A DNA stretch of 11,239 nt from Halococcaceae archaeon (GCA_007129135.1 SKWB01000089.1:1-11239); one strand, 5' to 3'; positions 1-7,633 are shown, counted from the stretch's first letter. Program-made: numbers and translations. Notes: a model not told the origin generated them from the sequence alone.

Positions 1-594
1 AACCCACCCCACCACTTCGCTCGTCAGTTCGTCCGGCTCGAACCGGGGGATAGCGGGCGGCTCCCACTCTTCCGGGGGCGTCTCCCGGTTCTCATCGTCG
101 TAGTTCCACTCGCCTCCCTCCGGCTCGTCGCCGTCCATCAGGTAGCCCGTCCGACGGCGCATGAACCGGTAGAACGCCTCGTGGCGGTATGGCGGCTCGC
201 CGAACGCCTCGTCGAACGCCGCAGGAGGGCAGAGGAAGAGTGCGTTCTCCACTCTCTCCAGGGTGCCACCGGCGGACTCGACGAGCGCGGAGAGCCGGTC
301 GCCCGCGTGGCTGGCCGGCTCCATCACCGTCAGGTCGTCCCCCGGGTGCCCCTCGAAGTAGGTCTCGAGCCCCTCGGTGAACGTCTCCGCCTGGACGTAG
401 CTCACCTCGTAGCCCTCCTCGCGGAGCCGGTCGCGGAAGTGTCGCATCGCGCTGAACACGAGCGTGAGCTTCTGTGGGTGGTAGCGGCGGCGACGCGCGA
501 AGCCGCGTGCCTCGATCAGGAGGACGCGGTCGGTGTCGGTCGCGAGCGGCCCGACCTCGGTCGTGAGCTGGTCGCCCAGCAGCCAGACGGTCAT
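1..594 (-). CDS. Photolyase/cryptochrome-related protein, FeS (DPRP/PhrB) family, N-terminal part
   Basis: The reading frame opens with ATG at 594 on the minus strand and is still open at base 1, so 198 residues are visible and the C-terminal part lies outside the window. The protein begins MTVWLLGDQL, the usual start of the Rossmann-like antenna domain of deoxyribodipyrimidine photolyase-related proteins. Further family signatures are HPQKLTLVFSAMRHF (residues 39-53) and RRRTGYLMDGDEPEGGEWN (146-164), followed by DDENR (166-170). Members such as PhrB of Agrobacterium bind FAD, a lumazine antenna pigment and a 4Fe-4S cluster, and repair (6-4) photoproducts. The cofactor-binding C-terminal domain cannot be examined here. 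The gene is divergent from the first halocyanin gene with 130 bases between starts. I see no clear TATA box at leaderless distance. Family assignment is firm; the exact activity is inferred. Confidence 0.9.
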   Translation of the reverse strand, partial: MTVWLLGDQLTTEVGPLATDTDRVLLIEARGFARRRRYHPQKLTLVFSAMRHFRDRLREEGYEVSYVQAETFTEGLETYFEGHPGDDLTVMEPASHAGDRLSALVESAGGTLERVENALFLCPPAAFDEAFGEPPYRHEAFYRFMRRRTGYLMDGDEPEGGEWNYDDENRETPPEEWEPPAIPRFEPDELTSEVVGWV

Positions 595-724
595 CGGTTC
601 CGATAGGGACGAGGGTGTGATGAGTGTTGCCAACGTTCAGACTCGGTGTCACCTTCGGACCGCTTATACCGGCTCGGTCCTAACCGTTTCATGGAGCGGT
701 TTTCGCCGTCTCCAGAGTACACTA
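595..724. promoter_or_regulatory. Divergent intergenic region with TATA-like box for halocyanin gene 1
   Basis: This 130-base spacer separates the leftward photolyase-type gene from the rightward halocyanin gene. On the plus strand the sequence CTTATACC at 663-670 is a plausible archaeal TATA box, which would put the transcription start near 691-694 and give the ATG at 725 a leader of about 30 nt. A second, weaker T-rich element (TTTT at 700-703) sits at leaderless distance from 725. No convincing TATA box is visible for the photolyase-type gene on the minus strand. Confidence 0.45.
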
Positions 725-1438
725 ATGTCACGGAAGATCTCTGAGTTGGACCGTCGTAGCGTGCTGAAATCGACCGGTGCAGCCGTCATCGGAATGACGG
801 CGCTCGCCGGCTGTGCGGACGATCCGGAAGAAGAGGAGGAGCCGGTCGACGACGGCGAGGACGACGACCTCGACGAGGACGATGAGATGGCCGACGACGG
901 CGACGACGACGACCTCGACGAGGACGACGACGCCGAGGATGACGAGGAGGACGCGGAGTTCGTCGACGACGACGAGGAGCCGGACTACGGCGAGTTCATG
1001 GACGACGTGCCGAACTACGAGGGGACCTACGACTTCCGCGGCGAGGAGAGCGTGGAGGTCGCCGTCGGCGCGGGCGACGACGGTCTGCTGTTCGAACCCG
1101 CCGCGATCATGGTCGATCCAGGGACCGAGGTCGTCTGGGAGTGGACCGGCCAGGGCGGCGAGCACAACGTCGAGAGCGAGGAGGGCGAGGAGTTAGAGAG
1201 CGACCTGACCGACGAGGAGGGCTTCACCTACGAGCACACCTTCGAGGAGGAGGGCGAGGTCACCCTCTACGTCTGTACGCCCCACGAGGCCCAGGGGAAG
1301 AAGGGTGCCGTCGCGGTCGACGGCGAGATGGACGACGCGGAGGAGGGAGACGACGCCGATATGGACGACGACGCCGAGGAGGTCGACGACGAGGAGAACG
1401 GCGTCGACGACGAGGCGGACGACGAGACCGAGGACTGA
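725..1438 (+). CDS. Halocyanin-domain Tat lipoprotein 1, acidic spacers, axial Met replaced by Lys
   Basis: The product has 237 residues. A twin-arginine signal (RR at 10-11) precedes a hydrophobic stretch and a lipobox LAGC with Cys30, so it should be exported folded and lipid-anchored outside the membrane. Residues 32-90 are almost entirely Asp/Glu. The halocyanin copper domain spans about 88-199 and includes DDVPNYEGT and VVWEWTGQGG. Residues 201-237 form a second acidic tail. The expected type 1 copper ligands are His147, Cys184 and His187. The axial position, Met in the neighbouring paralogue, is Lys192 here (GKKG). Halocyanins are peripheral one-electron carriers. I chose ATG 725 because it gives a standard Tat n-region; the frame is open upstream to 533, but that part overlaps the divergent gene. 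Whether the protein still carries copper with normal potential is open. Confidence 0.9.
   Translation: MSRKISELDRRSVLKSTGAAVIGMTALAGCADDPEEEEEPVDDGEDDDLDEDDEMADDGDDDDLDEDDDAEDDEEDAEFVDDDEEPDYGEFMDDVPNYEGTYDFRGEESVEVAVGAGDDGLLFEPAAIMVDPGTEVVWEWTGQGGEHNVESEEGEELESDLTDEEGFTYEHTFEEEGEVTLYVCTPHEAQGKKGAVAVDGEMDDAEEGDDADMDDDAEEVDDEENGVDDEADDETED
848..928 (+). repeat. Imperfect 45-base-offset repeat in the Asp/Glu-rich spacer
   Basis: Codons for DDGEDDDLDEDD (residues 42-53, bases 848-883) recur 45 bases later as DDGDDDDLDEDD (residues 57-68, bases 893-928). By eye, 34 of 36 bases match. The surrounding sequence is also dominated by GAC and GAG triplets, so the region probably grows and shrinks by replication slippage. 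Confidence 0.75.
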
Positions 1439-1443
1439 TCCTC

Positions 1444-1465
1444 CACGCGGTTTCACGCGGTTTTT
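1444..1465 (+). terminator. Tandem CACGCGGTTT repeat ending in T5, candidate terminator of halocyanin gene 1
   Basis: Six bases after the stop codon, CACGCGGTTT occurs twice head to tail (1444-1453 and 1454-1463), and the second copy ends in a run of five T (1461-1465). T-rich tracts without a hairpin are typical archaeal termination signals. The same T-run lies 30 nt upstream of an in-frame GTG (1491) of the next gene, so it could also serve as a weak TATA-like element. Both roles are inferred. Confidence 0.4.
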
Positions 1466-1508
1466 GTCCGTTCGGTCCCGAGTATCGAGCGTGAGGAGCC
1501 CGAGAGCC

Positions 1509-2003
1509 ATGAGCAGGACTTCGAGCCCGAGAGGGCGCCGGACGGTGTTGAGAGCGGTCGGTGGACTCGTCGTGACCGCGACGCTCGCGGGCTGTCTCGG
1601 CGGCGGCAACGGGGACGCGTCGGGGCTCGAGGATGCCGAGACCGTCCCCGAGGACGAGGAACCGGAGTACGACGGCTGGCTCGACGACGTCCCGAACTAC
1701 GACGGGACCGCGGACCTCAGAGGCGAGACCGAGATCACGGTCGAGGTAGGTACCGGCAACGACGGGATGCGCTTTACCCCGCCGGCGGTCCTGATCGACC
1801 CGGGGACGGAGGTCGTCTGGGAGTGGACCGGCCAGGGCGGTCAGCACAACGTCGTCGACTCCGACGGCGCGTTCGAGAGCGACCTCGTCGCCGACGCCGG
1901 TCACACCTTCGCCCACACCTTCGAGGAGGACGGGACCTACCGCTACCTCTGTACGCCACACCAGGCACAGGCGATGAAGGGCGTGGTCGCGGTCGAGGAG
2001 TAG
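1509..2003 (+). CDS. Halocyanin-domain Tat lipoprotein 2, complete copper ligand set
   Basis: The product has 164 residues from ATG 1509. It has a twin-arginine motif (RR at 10-11), a hydrophobic stretch and a lipobox LAGC with Cys29, followed by a short Gly/Asp/Glu linker and one halocyanin domain (about 53-162). All four type 1 copper ligands are present: His113, Cys148 and His151 in CTPH, and Met156 in AMKG. It should be a membrane-anchored electron carrier on the outer face. It lies 70 bases downstream of halocyanin gene 1 and shares DPGTEVVWEWTGQGG with it, so the two look like a tandem duplication that then diverged. An in-frame GTG at 1491 would add six residues; it sits 30 nt downstream of a T-run and could be a leaderless start. 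I prefer ATG 1509 because it gives a normal-length Tat n-region. No redox partner gene is nearby. Confidence 0.9.
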   Translation: MSRTSSPRGRRTVLRAVGGLVVTATLAGCLGGGNGDASGLEDAETVPEDEEPEYDGWLDDVPNYDGTADLRGETEITVEVGTGNDGMRFTPPAVLIDPGTEVVWEWTGQGGQHNVVDSDGAFESDLVADAGHTFAHTFEEDGTYRYLCTPHQAQAMKGVVAVEE

Positions 2004-2010
2004 CGATTCG

Positions 2011-2015
2011 TTTTT
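2011..2015 (+). promoter_or_regulatory. T5 tract between halocyanin gene 2 and the glycosylase gene
   Basis: This run of five T begins eight bases after the stop of halocyanin gene 2 and exactly 30 nt before the GTG start at 2041. It may end the upstream transcript, act as a weak TATA-like element for a leaderless downstream transcript, or both. No other promoter-like sequence fits in the 37-base spacer. Confidence 0.3.
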
Positions 2016-2040
2016 CACCTCCGACTCGCTCAGTGAGAGC

Positions 2041-2685
2041 GTGGAGAACGTCACGGATCGAACGAGCAACCCGTTCGGGATGCGCCCGCCCTGTCCCCAC
2101 GGTCCCGAGAGCGCCGTCCCCGGCTACGGCGACGCGAACGCCGACTTCCACCTGATCGGCGATCACCCGGGCGTCCACGGCGGGGGGTCGACGGGAGTCC
2201 CGTTCACCGACTCGCTCGCGGGCGAACGCCTCCAGGCAGCGCTCTCGGAGGTGGGTCTTCTCGAGGAGCCCTACAGCGACGAACCGGCGGTGTGGAACCT
2301 CTTCTTGAGCTACCTGCACATGTGTCGGGCGAGCGGGGACGAGCCGACGGCGGCCGAGTACGCCGACCTCGAACGCTTCTTCGACGCCGAACTGAGAGCC
2401 ATCGCCGCCCACGTCCTTCTCCCGGTCGGCGAGCGCGCGATCCGCCACGTCGTCGGCCAGTACACGGCGAAGGTCGCGACGGACGTCGACGTCGAGGGCG
2501 TTCACGCCACCGAGATCCGGGGCAGCGGCTTCCTCGTCGTCCCGATCGCCGACCCCGTGGGGTGGGACGGAGAGGACCACGACGCGCTGGTCGACCGGCT
2601 CTGTACGGTGCTCGCGATGGACTACCGACAGACGACCGACCTGAGTCGGTTTCTCGGCACCTCAGAGCTCTACTTCGTCCGGTGA
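2041..2685 (+). CDS. Uracil-DNA glycosylase superfamily protein
   Basis: The product has 214 residues and no signal peptide, so it is cytoplasmic. The segment GDANADFHLIGDHPGVHGG (30-48) matches the first active-site motif of the UDG superfamily (G-x-x-P-G-x-x). The following TGVPFTDSLAG (51-61) resembles the family V pattern more than family IV. WNLFLSYLHMC (85-95) and the helix ending in LPVGERA (127-133) also fit the fold. The other catalytic motif, usually HPS or HPA near the C-terminus, is not found; the best-placed counterpart is ADP (170-172). Known members excise uracil or other deaminated bases from DNA. I take GTG 2041 as the start because the motif-bearing region begins soon after it; ATG 2080 is the alternative. 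The gene is 37 bases downstream of halocyanin gene 2 and may be co-transcribed with it. Superfamily membership is likely; activity is inferred. Confidence 0.78.
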   Translation: MENVTDRTSNPFGMRPPCPHGPESAVPGYGDANADFHLIGDHPGVHGGGSTGVPFTDSLAGERLQAALSEVGLLEEPYSDEPAVWNLFLSYLHMCRASGDEPTAAEYADLERFFDAELRAIAAHVLLPVGERAIRHVVGQYTAKVATDVDVEGVHATEIRGSGFLVVPIADPVGWDGEDHDALVDRLCTVLAMDYRQTTDLSRFLGTSELYFVR

Positions 2686-2738
2686 TCGACGGGCGTCCGG
2701 AACGAGGCGTCTGAGCGGAGCGTGATCGTGACGTTCGT

Positions 2739-2759
2739 CTCGTTGGCAGGGGAAACGAG
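2739..2759 (+). terminator. Small hairpin, possible end of the glycosylase transcript
   Basis: CTCGTT at 2739-2744 is the inverse complement of AACGAG at 2754-2759, with a 9-nt loop. The stem is only six pairs and no T-run follows, so this is a weak candidate. Confidence 0.25.
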
Positions 2760-2842
2760 TGAAGAGCTCCAGTTCTCACAGTCAACGCCGTGAATATTGA
2801 CCCGAACTGAACCGGTTTGATCCCCGAACCGAAACCTCCAAT

Positions 2843-2879
2843 CGGCGCGGACACCCGTACTGGTGCTCCGTCCGCGCCG
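2843..2879 (-). terminator. Strong hairpin directly after the acetamidase stop codon
   Basis: CGGCGCGGAC (2843-2852) and GTCCGCGCCG (2870-2879) are perfect inverse complements separated by 17 nt. An inner CACC/GGTG pair (2852-2855 with 2862-2865) may extend the stem after a bulge. On the minus strand the hairpin begins one base after the stop codon of the acetamidase gene. It could end or protect the 3' end of that mRNA. No long T-run follows, so it may act as a stabilising 3' structure and not as a terminator. Confidence 0.45.
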
Positions 2880-2880
2880 T

Positions 2881-3840
2881 CTACGGGAAGACGCTCTCGG
2901 GGAGGTACGCCGTGACGACCCAGTTCGGCGCGTCGACCACCTCGCTGATCTTCAGGTCGACGGCGGCCGAACAGAGGATGTACGCCTCCCCACGGGTGAG
3001 TCCGCGTTCCGCGTGGAGGTGTTCGATCATGTGCTTCGTCGCGAGCTTCGTCGCCTCCATCAGGTCGTCGGCGATGCCCGTCGTCGCGTACATCGGCTCG
3101 TCTTCCCCCGTAGGGGTGAACGGCCCGGTCGTCTCGAACTGCGGCTGGTCGATCGTGCTGTCCTTCCTGAGGTCGAACCGGGCGGTGACGAACATCGGTG
3201 CCTCGATGCCCGTGACGCAGACCTCGCCGTCTCCCTGCGCGGCGTGGCAGTCGCCGGTCGAGAAGAGCGCGCCCTCGACCTCTACGGGGAGGTAGACCGT
3301 CGAGCCCGCGGTCATGTGTTTGACGTCCATGTTGCCGCCGACAGAGCGTGGCGGGAGGGTGTCGTGCTCGCCGTCCTCGGCCGGCGCGACGCCGATCACG
3401 CCCGGGAACGGGTCGAGGGGGACCTCGATCCCGTTCACGAAGTGGCCGGTGTCTCCTACGAGATCCCAGATGTGAACCCCTGCGTCCGGGAACTCCTCGG
3501 GGAGCAGTCCGAGGCCCATCTCGCCGGGGAGGAAGCCGGTGTAGCCCCAGCCCTTGTGCTGGAACTCGAGCAGTTCGACGACCAGCACGTCGCCCGGTTC
3601 GGCGCCCTCGACGTGGACGGGACCCGTGAGCGGGTGGACCGGGTCGAAGGAGACGGCAGCGAACTCCTCCACACCCGACTCGACGTCGACCTGCCGGTCG
3701 ACGGCGTCCCGACACTCGAAGCGGACCGTCTCTCCGGGTTCGATCTCCAGTACGGGATCGAGCGCGTTGTCCCAGGCGTTGTGGATGTTCCCGTCGGCGT
3801 CGCTCAGGCGGTGGTCGACCGACCGCGTGTCCCCCGTCAT
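2881..3840 (-). CDS. Acetamidase/formamidase family protein
   Basis: The product has 319 residues, a normal length for the short form of the FmdA_AmdA family. The hallmark GDCHAAQGDGE is complete (196-206), preceded by GGNMD (168-172) and by the conserved FLPGEMGLGLLPEE stretch (103-116). These enzymes hydrolyse short-chain amides such as formamide or acetamide to ammonia and the organic acid in the cytoplasm, and are unrelated to the amidase-signature family. There is no signal peptide. ATG 3840 is the start, supported by a TATA box at 3865-3872 that would make the transcript leaderless. No amide transporter or regulator gene adjoins it, so it appears to be a single-gene unit convergent with the glycosylase gene. 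The physiological substrate cannot be told from sequence. Confidence 0.92.
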   Translation of the reverse strand: MTGDTRSVDHRLSDADGNIHNAWDNALDPVLEIEPGETVRFECRDAVDRQVDVESGVEEFAAVSFDPVHPLTGPVHVEGAEPGDVLVVELLEFQHKGWGYTGFLPGEMGLGLLPEEFPDAGVHIWDLVGDTGHFVNGIEVPLDPFPGVIGVAPAEDGEHDTLPPRSVGGNMDVKHMTAGSTVYLPVEVEGALFSTGDCHAAQGDGEVCVTGIEAPMFVTARFDLRKDSTIDQPQFETTGPFTPTGEDEPMYATTGIADDLMEATKLATKHMIEHLHAERGLTRGEAYILCSAAVDLKISEVVDAPNWVVTAYLPESVFP

Positions 3841-3864
3841 CGGGTGAGAGAGATGGTGGAAGAC

Positions 3865-3872
3865 GTATAAAA
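3865..3872 (-). promoter_or_regulatory. TATA box for the acetamidase/formamidase gene
   Basis: On the minus strand this reads TTTTATAC, one of the best TATA boxes in the window. Its centre is about 28 nt upstream of ATG 3840, so transcription should begin at or within a few bases of the start codon. It lies in the 54-base gap after the J-domain gene, which argues that the acetamidase gene can be expressed independently. Confidence 0.7.
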
Positions 3873-3894
3873 CCCGGCGGTCGGCCGGCGCAGG

Positions 3895-4818
3895 TCACCG
3901 AAACCGGTGGTAGAGCAGCGTCGAGAGCGCGGCCAGCGGGAGGAGGAGGTAACAGAGCGCGTCCACCGGGAGGAGGGTGATACCGCCCGCGTTGAGCGCG
4001 ATACCGAGGAGCGGGCCACCCGCGGCCGGAACGTAGAGGGGGCTCGCCTGCCAGACGGTGAGGCGTCTGAGCTGCCAGACGGTCATCGCGAACGCGACGG
4101 GGAGGACGAGAGCGCCGAAGAGTATCAGGACACCTGCGGCCCCAGTGCCCGGATCGCCCTCCACGCTCGCGACGATGGCAGCGGTGAGCGTCGGGAGGCC
4201 GAACCGGTCGGTCGCGAGCGCGGCCGGGTCCGCGAGTACCGACCCGAGTGCCCCCGCGATCGTTCCGGCGTGGGCGAGCGAGAACGCCGCGATCCCGCCG
4301 AGGTAGGGGAGCGAGGCGACGAGGACGAACAGCCAGAGGTACCGGACCGTGTACCCGCTCGCGGAGAACCCGGAGTAGGTCTCGCGGACCGAGTGCCAGT
4401 CGTCGCTCTTCTCGGCGGAGCCCGACCGACGCCGGCCACCGGTACGCCCACTCCGGGAGCCGCGGGCCCCCGTTCTCTGGGTACCCCTGCGCGCGTTCCC
4501 CCCCGCCCGCGTACGCTGTCGAGCCGTGGCGGTCGGCCCTGCTGCGGCCGAACTCCGTGAGGACCGTCTCCCCGCCGTCTGCCCACCGTTCAGCCGCTCC
4601 GCGACGTACCGTTCGTGGCCAAGGCGATCGTACGCCCGCCGTTCCGTCCCGTCCGTGAGGACCTCCTCCGCCCGTTTGACCGTCGTGAACTGCGCGCGTG
4701 CCCGCGAGTCGTCGTTCACGTCCGGGTGGTACTCCTTGACCTTCTCGCGGTAGGCACGCCTGATCCGTTCCCGGGAGGCGTCCGGATCGACGTCGAGTAC
4801 CTCGTAGAAGTCCTGCAT
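3895..4818 (-). CDS. J-domain (DnaJ-like) membrane protein with arginine-rich linker
   Basis: The product has 307 residues. Residues 1-70 form a J domain: FYEVLDV (4-10), the HPD motif (31-33) that stimulates Hsp70/DnaK ATPase, and RRAYDRLGHERY (60-71). Residues 77-135 are a low-complexity Ser/Gly/Thr linker with 15 Arg and no Asp or Glu. The C-terminal half is hydrophobic, with likely membrane segments near 160-183, 230-252, 263-284 and 285-303. It lacks the zinc-finger and client-binding domains of true DnaJ, so it is probably a specialised co-chaperone that recruits DnaK to the membrane. The HPD motif implies that the N-terminus faces the cytoplasm. It follows the GH13 gene by 72 bases on the same strand. 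Upstream, only a weak TATA-like TCGTATCC (about 4850-4857) is seen, so read-through from the sugar operon is possible. The role of the C-terminal domain is unknown. Confidence 0.88.
   Translation of the reverse strand: MQDFYEVLDVDPDASRERIRRAYREKVKEYHPDVNDDSRARAQFTTVKRAEEVLTDGTERRAYDRLGHERYVAERLNGGQTAGRRSSRSSAAAGPTATARQRTRAGGNARRGTQRTGARGSRSGRTGGRRRSGSAEKSDDWHSVRETYSGFSASGYTVRYLWLFVLVASLPYLGGIAAFSLAHAGTIAGALGSVLADPAALATDRFGLPTLTAAIVASVEGDPGTGAAGVLILFGALVLPVAFAMTVWQLRRLTVWQASPLYVPAAGGPLLGIALNAGGITLLPVDALCYLLLPLAALSTLLYHRFR
4414..4590 (-). other. Arg-rich, acid-free linker in the J-domain protein
   Basis: These bases encode residues 77-135 of the J-domain protein. The segment is composed mainly of Ser, Gly, Thr, Ala and Arg, with 15 Arg and not a single Asp or Glu. 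That is the reverse of the acidic surface composition normal in proteins of salt-in halophiles. The linker is probably disordered. Confidence 0.7.
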
Positions 4819-4890
4819 CGTCGCCCTGTGGTGGTCGCGCTAGGGACGGGATACGATTGAATGTAGCGGCCGTTCGTGACGGGCGGTCTT

Positions 4891-6654
<1,764 letters not shown>

Positions 6655-6670
6655 GGTGGGTAGGGGGCCT

Positions 6671-7633
6671 TTAGCCCTCCATCCCGCCGAACGAGAGCCC
6701 GCTCTCGACGTAGCGCTGGGCGAGGAAGTAGAGGATCACCACGGGCGAGGCGAACAGGAGCGCGAACGCCGAAAAGCGCGCCCAGGGCGTCGAGAACTCC
6801 CCGACGAGCATGTAGAGCCCCACGGGGAGGGTGTAGTTCTCGGGTCTGAGCACCGTCTGGGCGATGATGAACTCGTTCCACCCGGCCAGGAACGTGAAGA
6901 TGAGGATCACCGCGAGCCCCGGCTTCGAGAGCGGGATGATGATCTCCCAGATGATCCGCCATCGCGGGGCGCCGTCGATCAGCGCGGCCTCCTCGTAGGA
7001 GACTGGGATCGAGTCCATGTAGGTCTTGAGCAGCCAGGTGTTGAACGGCACCGCCATCGCGGCGTAGAGGAAGGCGAGGACGAGGTGGTTGTTCGTCAGC
7101 CCGGCGTGAGCGAACATCGCGTAGATCGCGATGAGGCCGGCGATCCCCAGACCGGCACCGACCTGCGTGAACAGCACGTACATGTAGAGGATCTTCGTCC
7201 GGCCGAGGAACGCCCGGCGGCTGAGCGCGTAGGAGGCGGGGACGATGACGCTGAACGCGATCAGCATCGTCGGGATCACGACCCGGACGCTGTTGCCGAG
7301 GTAGCCCACGAACCGTGACTCGAAGAGCACCCAGCTGTAGGCATCGAGGCTGAACTCGTTGGGGTCGACGCCGATCCCGTCGGTCGAGAGCAGCGCGGCG
7401 TCGCCCGAGAGCGAGGCGGTGAGCACCCAGTAGACGGGAAAGAGGTAGAGGAAGACGACGCAGGTCGCCGCGACCGTCGCCAGTAGGTAAGCAAGCAGCT
7501 CCTTCGGGGTGGTCCGCCCCTCGCGGACATCGTCGATCGCGAAGAGCACGCCGCGGTAGGCGCGTGCGGGCGAGCGGACGACGCGGACGGCGTCGGACTG
7601 GACGCGTTCGGCGATCCGGGATCCGGCGCTCAT
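6671..7633 (-). CDS. Sugar ABC transporter permease, MalG type
   Basis: The product has 320 residues. A cytoplasmic N-terminal stretch (1-45) precedes a first membrane helix (about 46-72), an external loop, and a core of further helices from about 115 to 305. The EAA loop is well formed (EEAALIDGAPRWRIIWEIII, 214-233, then Pro234); this loop docks on the ATPase. It belongs to the CUT1-type carbohydrate permease family and forms a heterodimer with the MalF-type protein. ATG 7633 overlaps the upstream permease stop in ATGA, indicating translational coupling. A much longer open frame extends upstream in register, but it is antisense-like, Arg/Pro-rich sequence over the other genes and is not part of this protein. 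The transported sugar is inferred from the adjoining GH13 gene. Confidence 0.93.
   Translation of the reverse strand: MSAGSRIAERVQSDAVRVVRSPARAYRGVLFAIDDVREGRTTPKELLAYLLATVAATCVVFLYLFPVYWVLTASLSGDAALLSTDGIGVDPNEFSLDAYSWVLFESRFVGYLGNSVRVVIPTMLIAFSVIVPASYALSRRAFLGRTKILYMYVLFTQVGAGLGIAGLIAIYAMFAHAGLTNNHLVLAFLYAAMAVPFNTWLLKTYMDSIPVSYEEAALIDGAPRWRIIWEIIIPLSKPGLAVILIFTFLAGWNEFIIAQTVLRPENYTLPVGLYMLVGEFSTPWARFSAFALLFASPVVILYFLAQRYVESGLSFGGMEG

Larger units (their letters stand above)
2686..2880. other. Intergenic region between convergent genes, no gene seen
   Basis: This 195-base spacer lies between the ends of the rightward glycosylase gene and the leftward acetamidase gene. It has lower G+C than its surroundings in the middle (about 2775-2840). 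I find no plausible coding frame, tRNA or repeat family. It holds two inverted repeats, listed separately, which fit a transcript-end region. Confidence 0.6.

Noticed and set aside
92..652. Minus-strand frame of 186 codons over the photolyase-type gene
   Set aside because: It is Arg/Pro/Gly-rich without recognisable motifs and overlaps in another frame the clearly conserved photolyase-type frame 1-594.
848..1000. GAC/GAG triplet array considered as a microsatellite or CRISPR-like repeat
   Set aside because: It lies in frame inside an acidic protein segment, has no spacers, and is explained by Asp/Glu codons.
1185..1320. Halocyanin 1 considered as a decaying pseudogene because of the missing axial Met
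   Set aside because: The frame, Tat signal, lipobox, His/Cys/His ligands and stop are all intact, so substitution is more likely than decay.
2204..3898. Minus-strand frame of 564 codons spanning the glycosylase and acetamidase genes
   Set aside because: Arg/Pro-rich, motif-free, and it crosses two real genes and an intergenic hairpin.
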